A DNA stretch of 16,982 nt. Origin: JBNARI01 sp049718765. Lineage in GTDB: Bacteria; Bacillota; Sulfobacillia; DUMF01. A program made the position numbers and the translations under genes. Positions 14,196-16,982 of this stretch are shown here, piece after piece. Where the stretch lies: assembly GCA_049718765.1 (NCBI GenBank), contig JBNARI010000031.1:1-16982 (forward strand), given 5' to 3'. The notes under the pieces are model-generated. The model made no database searches, was not told where the DNA came from, and worked only from the letters and a program-made list of their open reading frames with translations. The stretch's first letter is position 1. Each line of letters opens with the position of its first letter.

Positions 14196-14749
14196 CCCTT
14201 ATCAGCTCCCGGAAGCCCTGCCGGATTTTCCTCCCACCCCTCGCACCATACAGCCGGGCCGAAAAAGAAGTCACTATGGCTAACAAATCCTGGACCAGCT
14301 CCGTATGCCCGTCCTCGGGCTCTTTCTGCGAAGTAACTTCTATCTCTACACCGCAGTACTTTAAATAGCGCTCTAAATAGGCGTACCCGAACCTCGCTAA
14401 CCGGTCGGGATATTCGATAAGCAACTTTCTGAACTCACCCCGTTCGGCTGCCTTCAGCACCCGTTCCAGACCCCGGCGGTTCTGGTTTAAACCAGAAGCC
14501 ACATCCGAATACTCCGCTACTACACGGTAGCCCTTTTCCCGTGCGTATGCCCGCAGCCTCTCCATCTGGCGCTCCAGATTTCCGGCATCAGCCTGCTTCT
14601 TCGTAGACACCCGGGCGTAAAGGACAACCACGTCCGGCTCTGCCTTTCAGCCGCACGGGCCTGATCAGTCCCTGTTTCTCCCATGCCCGAAGCCTGTTCG
14701 GGTGCACGCCTAATCTCTTTGCTGCTTCTCCAATGGATAAAAGTTCCAT
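14170..14749 (-). pseudogene. tnpA: IS607-type serine recombinase TnpA, frameshifted
   Basis: Two pieces in different frames. From ATG at 14749 the sequence encodes a MerR-type helix-turn-helix, MELLSIGEAAKRLGVHPNR, continuing to GLIRPVRL, then runs out of frame to a stop at 14588. From about GTG at 14631 another frame encodes the resolvase domain: VVLYARVSTKKQADAGNLER with the catalytic Ser (YARVS), then YPDRLARFGYAYLERYLKYCG. In the resolvase frame a TGA stands just upstream of AAGGCAGAG. The PGGxRRY-type stretch usually after the HTH is missing, so a small deletion plus frameshift is the likely cause; a programmed +1 shift is a remote alternative. The resolvase part alone could be made from GTG 14631, but without DNA-binding. 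No clear ribosome binding site precedes 14749. Confidence 0.8.
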
Positions 14750-14776
14750 ACTTTTATGGCAGCAAAATAATTAAGT

Positions 14777-14784
14777 ACAGTCAA
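14777..14784 (-). repeat. Subterminal inverted repeat, left copy
   Basis: On the minus strand TTGACTGT lies about 31 bp inside the inferred left end. It is part of a pair of ACTGTA direct repeats separated by four bases. Such repeats could be TnpA binding sites. Confidence 0.35.
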
Positions 14785-14815
14785 TTACAGTATAGTTTCT
14801 TGAAGCTGCTGCAAA

Positions 14816-14822
14816 CCTCCTT
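14816..14822 (-). promoter_or_regulatory. Orphaned Shine-Dalgarno of phoU
   Basis: AAGGAGG on the minus strand, 18 bp after the pstB stop and immediately outside the inferred element. No gene start follows it at normal spacing now (the next start, of the HTH piece, is 67 bp away). Closing the insertion places it seven bases from the phoU GTG. Confidence 0.7.
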
Positions 14823-14840
14823 GGCCGCCAGCGCCTTAAC

Positions 14841-15602
14841 TCACCCAAACCGGCCCGTGATGTAATCCTCAGTGCGCCTGTCCCTCGGCTTGGTGAACAG
14901 CACTCTGGTGGGACCGTATTCTACGAGTTCACCGTTCAAAAAGAACGCACAGCTATCAGAGACTCTCGCAGCCTGCTGCATGTTGTGGGTCACGATGACG
15001 ATTGTGTAGTTGTTCTTGAGCTGGTGAATCAAGTCCTCAAGCTTGGCTGTAGATATTGGGTCCAGGGCTGACGCAGGCTCGTCCATCAAGATGACCTCGG
15101 GTTCTACCGCCAGCACCCTTGCAATGACTAGCCGCTGCTGCTGCCCTCCAGATAGTTCCAGGGCAGACCTGAAAAGCCTGTCACGGACTTCGTCCCAGAG
15201 ACCTGCAGCCGTGAGGCTTCGTTGCACAATTTCTTCCAACCGTTCTCGGTCCCTGACGCCGTGGATCCTGGGGCCATATGCAACGTTGTCGAATATAGAC
15301 ATGGGAAACGGGTTGGGCTTCTGAAACACCATCCCCACGCGCTTCCTAAGCTCCGCAACGTTTACCCCCTGAGCATATATGTCCTGGCCATCGAGGAACA
15401 CTTTTCCTTCGGTCCTGGATGAGGGTAACAGCTCGTTCATCCTGTTGATCGCCCTGAGGAACGTGGATTTACCGCAACCGGAAGGGCCAATTAGCGCAGT
15501 GACGCTCTTTTCCGGTATCGCCAGATTAACGTCTTTCAACGCTCTGAGATTCCCGTAATAGACAGAAAGTGCTTGAGTGCGTATCTTATCTCCCATGGTC
15601 AT
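14841..15602 (-). CDS. pstB: Phosphate ABC transporter ATP-binding protein PstB
   Basis: ATPase of the high-affinity phosphate importer, on the cytoplasmic face. Walker A is GPSGCGKST, the PstB-specific Q-loop region is VGMVFQKPNPFPMSIFDNVAYG, the ABC signature is LSGGQQQRLVIAR, Walker B is VILMDEPASALDP and the switch is IVIVTHN. The product is about 253 residues, a normal length, and complete. ATG 15602 is chosen; GTG 15605 and ATG 15596 are nearby options, and none has a strong Shine-Dalgarno. It lies 37 bp after the kinase gene, and the gap contains a putative Pho box. The membrane subunits PstC and PstA and the binding protein PstS are not in the window, so the transporter must be completed from elsewhere. 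Confidence 0.95.
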   Translation of the reverse strand: MTMGDKIRTQALSVYYGNLRALKDVNLAIPEKSVTALIGPSGCGKSTFLRAINRMNELLPSSRTEGKVFLDGQDIYAQGVNVAELRKRVGMVFQKPNPFPMSIFDNVAYGPRIHGVRDRERLEEIVQRSLTAAGLWDEVRDRLFRSALELSGGQQQRLVIARVLAVEPEVILMDEPASALDPISTAKLEDLIHQLKNNYTIVIVTHNMQQAARVSDSCAFFLNGELVEYGPTRVLFTKPRDRRTEDYITGRFG

Positions 15603-15611
15603 CACTCAGAG

Positions 15612-15643
15612 AATATAGCAAGGGCGTTTTAAGAATCCGTTAA
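15612..15643 (-). promoter_or_regulatory. Candidate Pho box and promoter upstream of pstB
   Basis: On the minus strand three hexamers are spaced at exactly 11-bp intervals: TTAACG (15643-15638), TTAAAA (15632-15627) and TTGCTA (15621-15616). This resembles the PhoP box of Bacillus (TTAACA-like repeats, 11-bp period). TATATT (15617-15612) follows as a possible -10, which would start transcription close to the pstB start codon, giving a nearly leaderless message. The first hexamer overlaps the kinase stop codon. Confidence 0.4.
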
Positions 15644-16911
15644 GATTGCGTTTCTTTCGGTACGAGAGAAGGCACGATCAGTGTAAACCGGGATCCCCTG
15701 CCAACAGCACTGACTGCCTCTACATGCCCACCAAGCAATTCCATCTTGTGCTTGACGATGGAAAGGCCAAGCCCGGTGCCGCCGCTTCGTCTGTCCCTGG
15801 CCCAGTCGACCCTGTAAAAGCGTTCGAAAACCCTTGGCAGTTCGTCTTCGGGTATGCCAACGCCAGTGTCTTCCACGCTCAGCTTGGCTTCGACGGAAGC
15901 ACCATTACACCCCGCCTCTACCTGCACAAAGACAGTACCACCAGGGGGCGTATACTTGATGGCATTCTGGAGCAGTTCCAGAAGCGAGTCCCTGATCATG
16001 TCTGGGTCGGAAAAAATACTGCCGATTTCGCCTGATACTGTGACCTCTAACTTCAGTCCTGCGGCCTTCGCGCTTTCCTCCATAAGGCGTGCCACACCGC
16101 ACACCAGGGATCGGAGGTCCACTTCCTGAATCTTGGGCTTTACTGCTCCGGACTCAAGTTTACTCAGCTCAAGCAGGCTTTCCACAATCCGTGTCAGCCG
16201 CTGGGCTTCATCGTGAATGATCTGGAGAAACTCGCGCGCGGTTGTGGTGTCAAGGTTTTCTGACGCAAGCAGAGTCTCAGCGAACCCCTGTATGGAAGTG
16301 AGGGGGGTCTTGAGTTCGTGGGAAACGTTCGCTACGAAATCTGCCCGTATCCTTTCCAGGCGCTTGAGCTGACTTATGTCATTCATAATAACCAAGTAAC
16401 CCTGTTCGCCCCGTGCAAGGGGAATTACGCTCACGTCCAGCCAGGTACCCGAAGGACGCTGGAGCTCAACCTGGCGGGCGACTTTGCTGCCTGTCCGCGC
16501 CGCTTCCTCCACTGCCACCCACACATCCCAATTCCTTATGGTCTCGAGGAAACTCCTTCTACCCACGATTTCCGAGGGTATCGCCAGCATTCTCACAGAA
16601 GCGTTATTTGCAATCAGAACGCTGAACTCCCTGTCCAGCAAGATCACCCCGTTGGGCGTGTTGTCAAGAATCTCCTGCAAGCGCAATCTCGTTTGGTCCA
16701 GAAGCTCGATTTTGTCTCGAATAGTGGCCACCATAGAATCGATCGCGGATCCTAGCTGCGCGATCTCATCTGTGCCCGAAACCTGGATGGTGCGGTAGAG
16801 CTCACCCTGTCTTATCAAACTGCATTGGTGTACGAGTCCCACTAGCCTTTGAGTAGCGCTTCTGTTCTGCAGCCAGATCGCAATCATGGTTAAACTGAGC
16901 ACTGCCACCAC
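15640..16911 (-). CDS. phoR: PhoR-type sensor histidine kinase, N-terminus uncertain
   Basis: Kinase that phosphorylates the PhoB/PhoP response regulator under phosphate limitation. Domains in order: a short hydrophobic stretch (residues 1-14), HAMP (about 15-67), PAS (76-185), HisKA with phospho-acceptor His198 in VSHELKTPLTSIQGF, and HATPase with LLQNAIKYTPPGG (N box), DTGVGIPEDELPRVFERFYR (G1) and GTGLGLSIVKH (G2). A normal PhoR has two membrane helices and an external loop before HAMP. Here the frame meets a TGA near 16956 with no ATG after it, and the only starts are GTG 16911/16908 with a weak GGGA upstream. The N-terminal part is thus missing, frameshifted, or in another gene beyond the window edge. 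Confidence 0.85.
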   Translation of the reverse strand: MVAVLSLTMIAIWLQNRSATQRLVGLVHQCSLIRQGELYRTIQVSGTDEIAQLGSAIDSMVATIRDKIELLDQTRLRLQEILDNTPNGVILLDREFSVLIANNASVRMLAIPSEIVGRRSFLETIRNWDVWVAVEEAARTGSKVARQVELQRPSGTWLDVSVIPLARGEQGYLVIMNDISQLKRLERIRADFVANVSHELKTPLTSIQGFAETLLASENLDTTTAREFLQIIHDEAQRLTRIVESLLELSKLESGAVKPKIQEVDLRSLVCGVARLMEESAKAAGLKLEVTVSGEIGSIFSDPDMIRDSLLELLQNAIKYTPPGGTVFVQVEAGCNGASVEAKLSVEDTGVGIPEDELPRVFERFYRVDWARDRRSGGTGLGLSIVKHKMELLGGHVEAVSAVGRGSRFTLIVPSLVPKETQS

Positions 16912-16959
16912 GGGGTTGTCCCAAAGATCGTGGAATTTGAAGGTGGCGGTCCCTCAAGT

Positions 16960-16977
16960 CCCCGTGATATAACGGGG
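16960..16977. other. Perfect 6-bp hairpin at the window edge
   Basis: CCCCGT and ACGGGG flank six A/T-rich bases, just upstream (on the minus strand) of the kinase frame. No T-run is visible. The function cannot be judged from so little flanking sequence. Confidence 0.25.
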
Positions 16978-16982
16978 TGGAA

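Larger units (their letters stand above)
12203..14815 (-). mobile_element. IS607-type element inserted between pstB and phoU
   Basis: The 2.6 kb segment contains, in operon orientation, a MerR-HTH/serine-recombinase gene (frameshifted), a tnpB-like gene overlapping it by 26 bp, and about 300 nt of structured sequence. This is the standard IS607 order. The ends are inferred, not observed. IS607-type recombinases cross over at a GG dinucleotide without terminal inverted repeats. GG occurs at 14817-14816 and at 12202-12201 on the minus strand, and joining the flanks there gives AAGGAGGTGCAGCTGTG, a perfect ribosome binding site for phoU. Shared TGCAGC near both junctions means the exact boundary could shift by several bases. 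An 8-bp inverted subterminal repeat supports the ends. A broken transposase suggests the element is immobile unless complemented. Confidence 0.82.

Noticed and set aside
13750..14336. Long plus-strand frames opposite tnpB and tnpA
   Set aside because: Ser/Pro/Arg-rich shadow translations of well-supported minus-strand genes.
14785..14812. A sigma-A promoter for the recombinase gene (TTGCAG and TATACT)
   Set aside because: The spacer is only 14 bp, and alternative pairings give poor -10 boxes, so no promoter is claimed.
12203..14815. A CRISPR array or Cas12 locus
   Set aside because: No spaced direct repeats of array type are present, and the gene order and recombinase remnant fit an IS607-type element.

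Overview
The window looks like a chromosomal segment from a moderately GC-rich member of the Bacillota (Firmicutes), probably a Clostridia-type thermophile or anaerobe. The evidence is indirect: strong AAGGAGG ribosome binding sites, frequent GTG/TTG starts, a NiaR-type 3H repressor, an ornithine-racemase-like protein, a DUF401 permease, and a TnpB-related protein of a kind I recall mainly from thermophilic Firmicutes. I cannot name a genus from sequence alone.

Layout. (1) Positions 37-4750, minus strand: a compact unit reading SDH/ClpP-like membrane protease, FMN-dependent alpha-hydroxy-acid dehydrogenase, 4-oxalocrotonate tautomerase-like protein, D-amino-acid aminotransferase, DUF401 permease, and two small overlapping hypothetical genes. 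(2) 4798-5964, plus: an MFS transporter, divergent from unit 1 and tail-overlapping a HAD hydrolase (5892-6611, minus). (3) 6763-9893, plus: class III aminotransferase (GabT-like), threonine synthase and a NiaR-type repressor. (4) 9868-11300, minus: a PLP-dependent ornithine/alanine-racemase-type protein with a good sigma-A promoter and a leader of about 275 nt that carries a 19-codon ORF with its own Shine-Dalgarno. (5) 11543-16911, minus: a phosphate-response block, PhoR-type kinase, PstB, then PhoU.

The most interesting part is region 5. A 2.6 kb IS607-type element (about 12203-14815) sits exactly between pstB and phoU. Joining the flanks at a GG dinucleotide restores a textbook ribosome binding site for phoU (AAGGAGG, 7 nt, GTG), so the insertion went into the Shine-Dalgarno of phoU. 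The serine recombinase gene is frameshifted between its MerR-like helix-turn-helix and its catalytic domain. The 562-residue TnpB-like protein has RuvC-I Asp and RuvC-II Glu, but has His where the RuvC-III Asp is expected and has no CxxC zinc finger. About 300 nt of hairpin-rich sequence follows its stop codon up to the element edge, where a TnpB guide RNA (omega/reRNA) would be expected, and would read out into phoU. This combination (altered TnpB, probable guide RNA, crippled transposase, insertion at a regulatory gene) is the best candidate here for something undescribed.

Four PLP enzymes (D-amino-acid aminotransferase, class III aminotransferase, threonine synthase, amino-acid racemase) lie within 10 kb, together with a hydroxy-acid dehydrogenase and two transporters. 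This suggests amino-acid and oxo/hydroxy-acid interconversion, but the substrates cannot be read from the sequence.
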